From: Chitinophagaceae bacterium
Lineage (GTDB): Bacteria > Bacteroidota > Bacteroidia > Chitinophagales > Chitinophagaceae
Length of the DNA: 64,000 nt
Assembly: GCA_017307755.1 (NCBI GenBank)
Contig: JAFKGQ010000005.1
Span: 186,001 to 250,000 of the forward strand
Reading direction: 5' to 3'
Shown: one piece after another, positions 18,764 to 26,623 of the stretch
How the letters are laid out: every line of letters starts with the position of its first letter
Numbering within the stretch: position 1 is the first letter of the stretch
Notes under the pieces: model-generated
Told to the model about the DNA's origin: nothing
The model's database searches: none
The model's input: only the letters and a program-made list of their open reading frames with translations
Translations under genes and position numbers: made by a program

Positions 18764-19899
18764 TCCTTTCCTGTCATCAGGCGCGCCACTTTTTCTCCAA
18801 CGATGGGAGCCAGGGCGACGCCCATGCCGCTCATACGAACGGCGCAGAATACATGGTCGTTAACGGCCTGTACGATGGGCATTTTTTCGCTGCCCATTCC
18901 CATGATACCGCTCCATCTATGTTCGATGGTATAATCGCGTCCCGGCAATATTGTTTCTTTTAAAAAACGTTCAAGTTCGTGCTGTATGTCCGGGGTGATG
19001 TTCATTTCGTCGGTGCGTTCAGCTTCAAAGGCCTTATTACGGGCTCCTCCCAGCAGTATACGGTTTCCCAGGTTGCGGAAATAATAAAACCCTTCATCGT
19101 AGTGAAAAGTGCCCTGGAAGGGAAGTTTGTCGATCGGTGAGGTAACGAAGACCTGGCCTCTGGCCGGCTCGATATCCAGCTGTGGGAGGAGCTGCCGGGC
19201 GAAAGCGTTAGTACATACCAGGAGTTGAGAGGCGGTAAAGGAAAAGGGATAGCTGGTGTGTAACAGCACATTCCCATTCACCTTTTCGTAGCTTTTTATT
19301 TCGATGTTGTTGAGTACGGTGACGCCCATAGATTGGACCAGTTTTAACAGGGCCTGGCATAACCGGCCTGAATGCAGCTGACCTTCCGCCTTGTTCTCTA
19401 TGAGGTGCTGAATACCGGCAAATCCGAAACCGGCCAGTTTATCGCTCGCCATCCGGAAGGTCTTTTGCAATCCAACGATCTTTTTAAGCGGACGGTTGAG
19501 CTTGTCGATCTGACTGCGCAGATCGTTGATGTTGAAGTTGTCGCCAGTGATGAGATCGTAACCGCCATGTTGCTGGAAATCTATTTCTTTATCTGAAAAG
19601 ACCTTGCTGATACGCCGGAGGCCCTTGTATCTCATTTCTACCAGTTCGAGCATCTTATCCTCACCCATTTTTTCCTCATCGGCGATGAGCTCGGTGAGAC
19701 TGCCAAAACAGGCAAAGCCAGCGTTGCGTGTGCTGGCTCCTGTGGGGATCAGGCCTCTTTCGAGGACGGTGATGGATAGCTTTGGAGCTTTTTTCTTTAG
19801 GTAATAAGCGCTCCATAGGCCTACAAAGCCGCTGCCTGCGATGATGATGTCGGCTGGTGCGAAGAAGCTTTCCCGCTCCCATACAGATAGATGGTTCAT
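18757..19899 (-). CDS. FAD-dependent amine/amino-acid oxidoreductase (DAO family)
   Basis: 380 residues. The N-terminal dinucleotide fold is clear: DIIIAGSGFVGLWSAYYL with the GxGxxG motif, then VLERG with the ribose-binding Glu, then GASTRNAGFACFGS, a motif of glycine oxidase and gamma-glutamylputrescine oxidase-like enzymes. The C-terminal part has HRWSGIMGMGSEKMPIV and MSGMGVALAPIVGEKVA, typical for closing the FAD site in this family. It likely oxidizes a secondary amine or amino acid in the cytoplasm; the substrate is unknown. Its 3' end overlaps the giant glycosidase gene by 7 bp in convergent orientation. It is divergent from the AraC-type regulator, with 36 bp between start codons, so that regulator might control it. 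Confidence 0.85.
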   Translation of the reverse strand: MNHLSVWERESFFAPADIIIAGSGFVGLWSAYYLKKKAPKLSITVLERGLIPTGASTRNAGFACFGSLTELIADEEKMGEDKMLELVEMRYKGLRRISKVFSDKEIDFQQHGGYDLITGDNFNINDLRSQIDKLNRPLKKIVGLQKTFRMASDKLAGFGFAGIQHLIENKAEGQLHSGRLCQALLKLVQSMGVTVLNNIEIKSYEKVNGNVLLHTSYPFSFTASQLLVCTNAFARQLLPQLDIEPARGQVFVTSPIDKLPFQGTFHYDEGFYYFRNLGNRILLGGARNKAFEAERTDEMNITPDIQHELERFLKETILPGRDYTIEHRWSGIMGMGSEKMPIVQAVNDHVFCAVRMSGMGVALAPIVGEKVARLMTGKDQ

Positions 19900-19935
19900 A
19901 GGCGAAATTTACGGTTTTTCAACTATTTTTACCGG

Positions 19936-20805
19936 ATGGGTGTTGCGACAAGAGATATCATTCCTTTCCACCGGCTGAAAGAGTGGACCAATGAGGGTTA
20001 CCAGGTCGATAAGATGTATGTCGGCGATGAGGAGATCGAAGAGGCTATCCTGCTGGGCACTCACCGGGATGACCATTATATTTTCCTTATACATGAGACA
20101 GGGAACAGCAAGCTCATGGTGGATTTCGATCTCATTAAAATAGGAAGCGCATCCGTCTTTTTTGTTTTGCCGGGTCAGGTCCACCGGTACGTGGAAACTG
20201 AGCACGGTACTTCGGGCTGGTTCCTGGCGCTGGATGCGGGATTGATACCGGAGCGATTCAGGCTGGTGTTGGAGGACCCTTTGCTGATGAGGAGGCCCTT
20301 GTCACTGCCCCGTGATGAAATGGAGCCGCTGTTGCAGTGTCTGCAGTTGTTGCATTCCATTGACCGTAAAGCGTCTGCTTCTCCCTTTTTCAGACAGTCC
20401 GTTTATGGGTTGCTGGATTCCTTTTCAGCCATGATGGCCTCGATGTATGCGAACAAGCCTGCAACCGGACAACCTTCCCGGCTTGTTATGATCACGCAGG
20501 ATTTCAGAAAGCTATTGCTCCGGGAGTTCAAGGTGCGTAAAAGTCCGACGGAATATGCCGCCGCATTGAACCTTTCCCTTTCTTATCTGAATGAGGCGGT
20601 GAAGGCTACTACCGGCTTGCCTGTGAGTACCCTGATCCAGCAGGAGGTGATGCTGGAAGCCAAGCGTCTTTTGTATCACAGTACTTGCAGCGTAAAGGAG
20701 ATCGCACATGAGCTGGGGTATGACGATCATACTTATTTCTCCCGTCTGTTTAAAAAAACAGCAGGTGTTACGCCGGGAGATTTTCGCCGACATTACCGCG
20801 AATAG
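19936..20805 (+). CDS. AraC family transcriptional regulator
   Basis: 289 residues from ATG 19936 (MGVATRDIIPFHRL). An in-frame ATG at 19891 would overlap the start of the divergent oxidoreductase, so I prefer 19936. An N-terminal cupin-like sensing half (about 1-140) has DHYIFLIHETG and VFFVLPGQVHRYVE, the usual effector-binding pattern. The C-terminal half carries two helix-turn-helix motifs: SPTEYAAALNLSLSYLNEAVK and CSVKEIAHELGYDDHTYFSRLFKK, followed by GVTPGDFRRHY. It is followed 59 bp later by a siderophore-interacting reductase gene in the same direction, a pairing common in Bacteroidota. Confidence 0.93.
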   Translation: MGVATRDIIPFHRLKEWTNEGYQVDKMYVGDEEIEEAILLGTHRDDHYIFLIHETGNSKLMVDFDLIKIGSASVFFVLPGQVHRYVETEHGTSGWFLALDAGLIPERFRLVLEDPLLMRRPLSLPRDEMEPLLQCLQLLHSIDRKASASPFFRQSVYGLLDSFSAMMASMYANKPATGQPSRLVMITQDFRKLLLREFKVRKSPTEYAAALNLSLSYLNEAVKATTGLPVSTLIQQEVMLEAKRLLYHSTCSVKEIAHELGYDDHTYFSRLFKKTAGVTPGDFRRHYRE

Positions 20806-20864
20806 TCCAATCTTTACCGGCGTTTGTCTATTGGCCGTCAATCTATCTTATCGTTGTTTTGCGT

Positions 20865-21569
20865 ATGAACAAGTTAACGCATGCCACCGTGGGCCTGCTG
20901 GAGCGCAGGTGGTTGAAAACAGCCAGGGTATTGGCTATCAGGACATGGGAGCCGGCAACTTTTTTGGAGATCGACCTGCATTTGCCGGACTGCGATATGA
21001 GCAAATGGCAGCAGACCCTTCACATGAAATGTAAAGTGGGGGCGCTTGCTTACCGGGATTATACACCATCGGGCTGGGATGCGGAAACCCGCACCTGCAC
21101 CTTACTGATCGATGCGAGTCACGAGGGGCAGGGGAGCCGGTGGGTAAAAGGGCTAAAAGAAGGTGATCCTGTGTACTATCTTGGTATCGCCTCTTCCCAT
21201 CATCAGCCTGTGCCGGGCAAACGGCTGGTGTTTTTAGGGGACGAGACGGCCATCGGGCATTTTCTATCCTTACAACAGTTGGCGGGAAAGCAGGCCCGGA
21301 TCGAGGGAGCGGTAACCATTGCCCAGAAGCACCACCAGGATGAGTTTTGCCGTTATTTTTCGGAGTTAGGTTTGAAGGCGTTCGATAAAGATGGATCAGG
21401 TCATTCGCGCGCGATGGAGGATTGGGTGTCCGGGTTGGATGCCGGGGATGGCGCTGATAGAGTTTTTTTTGTTGCCGGATATATCCCCGCAGTCATGCGG
21501 CTGCGAAAATTACTGAAGGAGAAGGGTTATAGCGGCAGACAGATCAGGTGTCAGGGGTTTTGGAATTAG
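20865..21569 (+). CDS. Siderophore-interacting protein (FAD ferric-chelate reductase family)
   Basis: 234 residues from ATG 20865; a TTG two codons upstream is rejected. A TATCGTTG box at 20849-20856 preceded by TTTG at 20823-20826 could be its promoter, which would leave a very short leader. The sequence follows the SIP/ViuB layout: an N-terminal FAD-binding barrel with YRDYTPSGW (the 'RxYTx' flavin motif variant) and a C-terminal NAD(P)H-binding half ending in DRVFFVAGYIPAVMRLRKLLKEKGY. Family members reduce ferric siderophores or use reduced flavin in the cytoplasm. No siderophore receptor or synthesis gene is nearby. The 3' end overlaps modC by 26 bp in convergent orientation. Confidence 0.85.
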   Translation: MNKLTHATVGLLERRWLKTARVLAIRTWEPATFLEIDLHLPDCDMSKWQQTLHMKCKVGALAYRDYTPSGWDAETRTCTLLIDASHEGQGSRWVKGLKEGDPVYYLGIASSHHQPVPGKRLVFLGDETAIGHFLSLQQLAGKQARIEGAVTIAQKHHQDEFCRYFSELGLKAFDKDGSGHSRAMEDWVSGLDAGDGADRVFFVAGYIPAVMRLRKLLKEKGYSGRQIRCQGFWN

Positions 21570-22236
21570 AGAAGAGGGCTGCCGGAGTACCTTCCCGTTT
21601 TATTTTACCTTTATCCAGCCAGATGATCTTATCGGAGAGACGCAGTATTTCCGGCATATGATGGCTGACCAGCACGGTGGTGAGTTCGAAGCGATGCCGG
21701 ATCCTTTCGATAAAATCCTGCAAGCGGTGGCGCATATCGTCGTCCAGTGCGGACAGGGGCTCGTCCAGCAGCAGCAGCCTGGGTTTGCGGAGGATGGCGC
21801 GGGCCAGCGCCACCCGTTGTTGTTGTCCTCCTGAAAGAAATGCGGGGCGTACATCCTGAAGAGGGCCCAGCTCCATCAATTGTATCAACTCATCCATCAG
21901 CTTCATATCATCTCCTTTTGGCAAGGCGTACCTGAGATTTCCCTTTACGCTGAGGTGGGGGAAAAGCGCGAAGTCCTGGAACACGAAACCGACGGACCTA
22001 TTTTGCGGCGGCAGGTTTATTTTTTGTTTGGTATCGAGCCATGTTTCTCCGTCTATAATGATCTGTCCGGAGATGACGTCCGTGAGTCCGGACAGGATGC
22101 GCAGGATGGTAGTCTTTCCGGCACCGGAAGGGCCGTAGAGCGTGAGCAATTCTCCTTTTCCCAGTTCAAAGGCGACATCCAGTTTTAACTTGCCGTGCGA
22201 GGTGAGTAAATTTTTATTTGCCTGGAATCGTATCAT
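21544..22236 (-). CDS. modC: Molybdate ABC transporter ATP-binding protein
   Basis: 230 residues. Walker A is LYGPSGAGKTTIL, the Q-loop is FVFQDFALFPHL, the ABC signature is LSGGQQQRVALARAI, Walker B is LLLLDEPLSALD and the switch histidine is VLVSHHMPEI. It ends right after the nucleotide-binding domain, whereas classical ModC (about 350 residues) carries an extra C-terminal TOBE/MOP molybdate-binding domain; that regulatory part is missing here. Molybdate as the substrate is inferred from the modA and modB neighbours. ATG overlaps the modB stop by 4 bp (ATGA), a sign of translational coupling. Confidence 0.9.
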   Translation of the reverse strand: MIRFQANKNLLTSHGKLKLDVAFELGKGELLTLYGPSGAGKTTILRILSGLTDVISGQIIIDGETWLDTKQKINLPPQNRSVGFVFQDFALFPHLSVKGNLRYALPKGDDMKLMDELIQLMELGPLQDVRPAFLSGGQQQRVALARAILRKPRLLLLDEPLSALDDDMRHRLQDFIERIRHRFELTTVLVSHHMPEILRLSDKIIWLDKGKIKREGTPAALFSNSKTPDT

Positions 22237-22910
22237 GACAGCGGCTGGGGTTTACTGAAATAATGGTTGGCCAGGTAGACTACCAGCAGGATGCAGAAAG
22301 AAAGCAGGAACAGTACGAGGGCGTATTTGTTGGCTGCGCTGTAATTCATGGATTCCATCTCATCGAAGATAGCGAGGGAGGCCACGCGTGTTTGTCCGGG
22401 GATATTGCCACCGATCATGAGCACTACCCCGAATTCCCCGATGGTGTGGGCGAAGCTCAACACGACGCCGGTGAGCAGGGAGGGGCGGATATTCGGCAGC
22501 AATATTTTTACGAGGGTAGTTGTTTTCGATTTGCCCAGCGTATAGGAAGCTTCTCTCAATGCGGGGGGCAGGCTTTTGAAGCCGGACAGCAGAGGACTTA
22601 CCATGAAGGGTAAGGAATAGAAAAGGCTGGCGACGACGAGTCCGGAGAAGGTAAAGACCAGCCTGATATCAAAGTATCTGTCCAGGAGTCTGCCGGGTCC
22701 GTGAGCGGGGGAGAAGGCTATCAGAAGATAAAAGCCCAGTACGGAAGGGGGTAGTACCATGGGAAGGCTGATAAGGGCTTCCACGATTGCTTTTATCCGC
22801 AGACGGCTATAGGCCAGCCAATAGGCCAGTGGAAGAGAGATAGCCAGCAGTATCACTGTTGTGACAAAGGCCAGCCGGAAACTCAGCCATAAAGGTTGCC
22901 AGTCGGTCAT
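22233..22910 (-). CDS. modB: Molybdate ABC transporter permease
   Basis: 225 residues from ATG 22910 (MTDWQPLWLSFRLAF). An upstream in-frame ATG at 22958 lies inside a strong stem-loop and would add residues unlike ModB starts, so I reject it. About five to six membrane helices are visible. The cytoplasmic EAA loop that docks on ModC is LPPALREASYTLGKSKTTTLVKILLP (conserved positions EAsytLG...i.lP). HTIGEFGVVLMIGGNIPG is the characteristic ModB/CysT signature. Length is normal for ModB. It lies between modA and modC; the modA-modB gap contains two RNA-type hairpins. Confidence 0.93.
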   Translation of the reverse strand: MTDWQPLWLSFRLAFVTTVILLAISLPLAYWLAYSRLRIKAIVEALISLPMVLPPSVLGFYLLIAFSPAHGPGRLLDRYFDIRLVFTFSGLVVASLFYSLPFMVSPLLSGFKSLPPALREASYTLGKSKTTTLVKILLPNIRPSLLTGVVLSFAHTIGEFGVVLMIGGNIPGQTRVASLAIFDEMESMNYSAANKYALVLFLLSFCILLVVYLANHYFSKPQPLS

Positions 22911-22922
22911 AGATGCTATTTT

Positions 22923-22968
22923 GTGCACCGGGATGGCTTTCTTGCGAAAATAACCCATCCCTGTGCAC
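22923..22968 (-). other. Stem-loop between modA and modB
   Basis: GTGCACCGGGATGG (22923-22936) and CCATCCCTGTGCAC (22955-22968) pair at 13 of 14 positions around an 18-base loop. On the coding (minus) strand the stem is followed by AAAATAG and then the modB start, with no T-run, so a processing or stability role is more likely than termination. It sits directly next to a copy of the dispersed hairpin repeat. Confidence 0.65.
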
Positions 22969-22970
22969 GT

Positions 22971-23010
22971 TTAATGATGGGCCTTCGGCCAGCGGATCTG
23001 TGATCCGCTA
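22971..23010 (-). repeat. Dispersed hairpin repeat, copy A (short form), overlapping the modA stop
   Basis: On the plus strand a GGCC-TTC-GGCC hairpin (22980-22990) is followed by AGCGGAT-CTGTG-ATCCGCT (22991-23009). The second stem runs into the modA stop codon (23010-23008). The flanking ATGATGG and the CTGTG loop are shared with copies at 33461-33583 and 62996-63070, while the stem bases differ but still pair. Confidence 0.7.
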
Positions 23011-23775
23011 TTTAAATCCAAAATGCTCCAGGATCGCCCGTGCTTTTGCGGATGCTATGAATGTAGCGAAGTTTTGGGCTCCTTTATTGTCTTTTGCATG
23101 TTGAAGCAAAACGTAACCTTGTCGTAGGGGTTGGTGTGAAGATTCGGGGATCAGCCAGTATTTCCCTTCTTTCTGCAATTGAGGAGAAAGAGCGAGGGAT
23201 AAAGCGATGATACCTATATCCGCCGCTCCGGTGCTGGCAAATTGAGCTGTTTGGGAGATATTTTCCCCGATGACCAGCTTTTCCTTCACTTTGTCATAGA
23301 GCTTATAATACTTCAGGCTTTCTTCCGCCCGGCGGCCATAAGGGGCGTGGGCCGGATTGGCGACGGCTATATGGGTGACAGAGGGGAGCAGCAAGGAGTT
23401 CATGCCTTCTTTAGCAGGGTCTAACTTATTACTCCACAGGACAATCTGACCGGTGCCATAAGTTTGTATGGGTGAAAGGGTTTTATGCTGCTGTTCCAGT
23501 TTTTGCGGGTAGTCCAGGTCGGCGGAGAAAAAAAGGTCAAAAGGGGCATCATTGCTGATCTGTTCAAAAAAGTTCCCAGATGACCCATACACTAATTTTA
23601 TGGTGACCTCATTTGACCCGCTGGAAAATACCTTTACCAGGGAATCCATGGCAAACTTAAGATCGGCTGCTGCCGCCACCAGGATCTCCTGCCGTTGTAC
23701 GTGGAGGCTTGCAGGTGAGAGGGATAAGAGAAGTATCCCAGCACAAGTGAATAGAAGAAGATATAACTGCTTCAT
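23008..23775 (-). CDS. modA: Molybdate ABC transporter substrate-binding protein
   Basis: 255 residues. The N-terminal hydrophobic signal (LYLLLFTCAGILLLSLSPASL) is followed by the ModA opening ILVAAAADLKFAMDSLVKVF. YGSSGNFFEQISNDAPFDLFFSAD is the typical oxyanion-binding N-lobe. AVANPAHAPYGRRAEE and STGAADIGIIALSLALSP complete the ligand site, and Ser and Tyr residues there normally hold molybdate or tungstate. It is the first gene of the modABC operon, and a TAATTTTA box on the minus strand (23799-23792) could be its promoter -7 element. The last codon overlaps the dispersed hairpin repeat. A cysteine in FTCAG suggests a possible lipoprotein, but the context is not a good lipobox. Confidence 0.93.
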   Translation of the reverse strand: MKQLYLLLFTCAGILLLSLSPASLHVQRQEILVAAAADLKFAMDSLVKVFSSGSNEVTIKLVYGSSGNFFEQISNDAPFDLFFSADLDYPQKLEQQHKTLSPIQTYGTGQIVLWSNKLDPAKEGMNSLLLPSVTHIAVANPAHAPYGRRAEESLKYYKLYDKVKEKLVIGENISQTAQFASTGAADIGIIALSLALSPQLQKEGKYWLIPESSHQPLRQGYVLLQHAKDNKGAQNFATFIASAKARAILEHFGFK

Positions 23776-24023
23776 TTATAAACATTATGTGTAAAATTAG
23801 CTCTTCCATGAAAAAAATCCCGGCTTTTGATGAACTAACTTTTACCAAAATTGTTCTTTACAGACCTTTTAAAGCGGGGAATTGCCACTCGGCAAATACC
23901 TGGCGACTACCTATGACCTTCATGCAGCGAAATATATCAAATTAGAGTCCATTATACACAGTACCTGTTTGTTATCCGGATGATAAGACGGTGGTACAGA
24001 CAGGAGACTGGCAAGAGAATTGA

Positions 24024-24031
24024 TATCTTTG
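24024..24031 (+). promoter_or_regulatory. Candidate -7 promoter element for the N-acetyltransferase gene
   Basis: TATCTTTG matches the Bacteroidota TAnnTTTG -7 consensus exactly and lies 42 bp before the ATG at 24073. I see no good TTTG at the -33 position. The rest of the 297-bp gap between modA and this gene (23776-24072) shows nothing else I can name; in particular there is no recognisable molybdenum-cofactor riboswitch. Confidence 0.35.
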
Positions 24032-24072
24032 TCTTTAATAACAGAAGAATTTTAATACAACAGATCAGCACT

Positions 24073-24852
24073 ATGGACATTCACGGCTATTTAAAACGTA
24101 TCAATTACAATGGGGTGATTTTCACGGACTTACCGACCCTTAATTCCCTTCAGTACCAGCATGTTTTCAACATTCCTTTCGAGACGCTGGATATACATAA
24201 CCACATCCCTATCATCCTTAGGATAGATTCGCTTTATCAGAAAGTGATCCTCGACAGGCGCGGGGGATACTGTTATGAGTTGAACACCTTGTTTCACCGT
24301 CTGTTATCATTGTGCGGCTTTAAGGTCTTTATGATCGCGGGTCGTCTGCTGCATGGTCATGGATATGGCCGTGAGTTTGAGCATATGGCATTGATAGTGG
24401 AACTGGAAGGTAAAAAATGGCTTGTCGACGTAGGATATGGGGATTTTTCTCTTCGACCTCTGGCTATTGCGCCCGGCGAGGTACAAAGCGATGGCCGTAC
24501 TTTTTTCCAGATCATGGAGCATATTGCTGTCGATGGTAAGGAATATCTCAGCGTTGCTAAATGGAATGACTCAAAACAAACATTTAAGATCGAATATATA
24601 TTTACACTGACTCCCCGCAATCTGCATGAGTTTGCAGAAATGAATCATTTTCATCAGACCAGCCCCGAGTCGCATTTTGCCCGCAGTTTGATCTGTAGTT
24701 TGCCTATTCCTGATGGACGTGTCAGTATGATCAATAACAGACTGATTCGGACTGTCAACGGCAACAAGCAGGTGAAGCAGATCATGAATGAGGATCACCG
24801 TGACAGGATGCTGGAAAAGTATTTCCATATGGATATGGTATACCTGGTCTGA
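24073..24852 (+). CDS. nat: Arylamine N-acetyltransferase
   Basis: 259 residues from ATG 24073 (MDIHGYLKRINYNG), which is the conserved NAT start; the frame stays open upstream to 23980 but that part is unlike the family and contains a promoter-like box. The Cys-His-Asp triad is visible: Cys in RRGGYCYELN, His in FEHMALIV and Asp in LVDVGYGD. These cytoplasmic enzymes move an acetyl (or other acyl) group from acyl-CoA to arylamines, hydrazines or hydroxylamines. Length and motif spacing are normal. The 3' end is 4 bp from the convergent STN-repeat gene. Confidence 0.95.
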   Translation: MDIHGYLKRINYNGVIFTDLPTLNSLQYQHVFNIPFETLDIHNHIPIILRIDSLYQKVILDRRGGYCYELNTLFHRLLSLCGFKVFMIAGRLLHGHGYGREFEHMALIVELEGKKWLVDVGYGDFSLRPLAIAPGEVQSDGRTFFQIMEHIAVDGKEYLSVAKWNDSKQTFKIEYIFTLTPRNLHEFAEMNHFHQTSPESHFARSLICSLPIPDGRVSMINNRLIRTVNGNKQVKQIMNEDHRDRMLEKYFHMDMVYLV

Positions 24853-24856
24853 CGCG

Positions 24857-26617
24857 CTACAGGAAATTTACGCTGACGTGCCATCCTATCCACCCGGTGA
24901 CATAATCCGAGGAGGACCAGGTATGGTACCCTTTGTATACAGGGGGGATAAGGGCCTTTTCGGGAAGTTTTTTGTCCAGGTTATAGAAGTTTAGCGAGGG
25001 ACCTCCTGAAATGGCAAAATGCCGGCTGAGCCGGGCATGGAGATCGAGACTTAGTTTATACAGGTCATTGGAGTATTTAAAATTGTCCCAACTGCCTGAT
25101 GCGATATGCTCGTTGATAAGCTCGGGGTCCAGTGATAATTTTTTGTTGAGTTTGAACCTGTGGCCAAGTCCAAATCCATATCGGTACGTTCGGTGGTCCT
25201 GGCTTGGATCGTAGCCTACCAGCAGGATGGAGTAAAGTTTTTCGTTGCCCGACCGGAAGGCGAGGTTCAAAGGGGATATCTCATCGGCGAACAAGGACAG
25301 CTCTTTGAGTCCGTTGCGGGAAAGGTTGACGAGTCCAAAGCTATAGCCGTCCGAAGTGTCGGCTATATTGACTACTCCGATCTGTACACCTTTTAATCTA
25401 TGTGTGATGTTGATAACGCCTGCCAATTGCAGACCGGAGACCTGACGGGCCGTATTGATGACGCCAGCCGCCTGTACGCCGTCCAGGCTATCAGTCACCC
25501 TATTGTATACGCCGGTGATCTGCAGACCTTTAAAATGCCGCCGGGCGGCATTGCAGACACCTGCCGCCTGTATACCTTTGAATGAGTCCAGCACTATATT
25601 GTGCGATCCGGCCATCTGTATGCCTTCTACGTGTCCGCCCACGATGTTGACGATGCCGGCTGCCTGCACTCCTTTTACGTCCTTTTTTTCGATGTTGAAA
25701 ACACCTCCCATCTCTACTCCTTTAAGTCCTGCCGTATATCCTCCTATGATATTTACGGAAAGCTTATTGGTGATCTGGGGGCTAAGGGGTCCTTGGGTAC
25801 CTATGGCTGGCAGGAAGGACAGTTGGAAGGGCTGCTGGATAAAATATTTACGCAGATTGAGACTCTGGATCTTCAGCCGGGAGGAAAGCAGCAGTTTACC
25901 CAAGCCTGTCATCTGTACCCGGATGGGGTCCTTGCGCATATAGACTGAGTCGCCATTCAGCTCGACCCGGATGGAGTCCGACGGCAGATAGCCGTTGGGG
26001 CTGATGGTGACCATTCTTCTGTTGGTGGAGAGGGGGGAGATGACGATGGTGATCTTTTGATTGGCGCCGGGTTCGATCTTTACGGTGGTATCCTCATAGA
26101 ATTCCTTGCTGACAGAGAGGGCGGCAGAGCCGGGTCTGTTCTTCAACCGTACGGTAAAGAAGCCGTCTTCATCAGTGAGGGTAGCGATCAGGCCGTGTTT
26201 GTCATAGACGCTGGCCCGGCTGATGGCCTCTCCTGTGTTTTCATCTACAATAACGCCGCTGACGATGTATTTTTTTTCTTCAGGATCGGGCGGGGTGGAG
26301 ATCTCTTTGGGTTTGGGAGGAGCCCGGCGTAAGATGATGTAGTTGCCGTTCTCCTTATATTCTACGCTCCCATGGAACAGGAGGTCCAATATCTGTCTGA
26401 CGGTCTTGCCCTGTGCAGACAGGGTGACGAGACTGTCTCTTCTGAGCAGGGCGCTGCTGTAGGAAAAATAGAAGTCTCCCATGCGGCTGAGCGTTTCCAG
26501 CGTTTTGTCCAGACGTTGCTGACGGAAGTCAACGGTAAGCTGTTTGTCCAGCACGCTTTGGCTGTGAAGGGACATTGCGATGAATAAGAGAAATGCTGTT
26601 ATTATGCTCGTTCGCAT
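24857..26617 (-). CDS. STN-domain protein with carboxypeptidase-like domain and LA_2272-type surface repeats
   Basis: 586 residues. Signal peptide is at 1-20 (IITAFLLFIAMSLHSQ). An STN domain spans about 22-95 (LTVDFRQQRLDKTLETLSRM...YIILRR), then a Pro-rich linker, and a carboxypeptidase-regulatory-like domain at 117-195 (VSGVIVDENTGEAISRASVY). Residues 298-430 hold seven or eight degenerate repeats of about 18-22 residues with the pattern G-[VIL]-[QE]-x-[AG]-G-[VI]-x-N, such as KGVQAAGIVNI, EGIQMAGSHNI and DGVQAAGVINT. The C-terminal 150 residues look like outer-membrane beta strands ending in F/L. The repeats match the LA_2272 surface-repeat type; function is unknown. It is the third gene of a sigma-FecR operon and takes the place usually held by a SusC receptor. 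Confidence 0.8.
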   Translation of the reverse strand: MRTSIITAFLLFIAMSLHSQSVLDKQLTVDFRQQRLDKTLETLSRMGDFYFSYSSALLRRDSLVTLSAQGKTVRQILDLLFHGSVEYKENGNYIILRRAPPKPKEISTPPDPEEKKYIVSGVIVDENTGEAISRASVYDKHGLIATLTDEDGFFTVRLKNRPGSAALSVSKEFYEDTTVKIEPGANQKITIVISPLSTNRRMVTISPNGYLPSDSIRVELNGDSVYMRKDPIRVQMTGLGKLLLSSRLKIQSLNLRKYFIQQPFQLSFLPAIGTQGPLSPQITNKLSVNIIGGYTAGLKGVEMGGVFNIEKKDVKGVQAAGIVNIVGGHVEGIQMAGSHNIVLDSFKGIQAAGVCNAARRHFKGLQITGVYNRVTDSLDGVQAAGVINTARQVSGLQLAGVINITHRLKGVQIGVVNIADTSDGYSFGLVNLSRNGLKELSLFADEISPLNLAFRSGNEKLYSILLVGYDPSQDHRTYRYGFGLGHRFKLNKKLSLDPELINEHIASGSWDNFKYSNDLYKLSLDLHARLSRHFAISGGPSLNFYNLDKKLPEKALIPPVYKGYHTWSSSDYVTGWIGWHVSVNFL

Positions 26618-26623
26618 AGGTGT

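Noticed and set aside
23776..24072. Possible molybdenum-cofactor riboswitch upstream of modA
   Set aside because: I could not find the conserved paired elements; only promoter-like boxes are seen.
25328..25726. Repeated DNA inside the STN protein gene as a possible CRISPR-like or minisatellite array
   Set aside because: The repeat is in the protein (18-22 residues, degenerate), the DNA units are not near-identical and the frame stays open.
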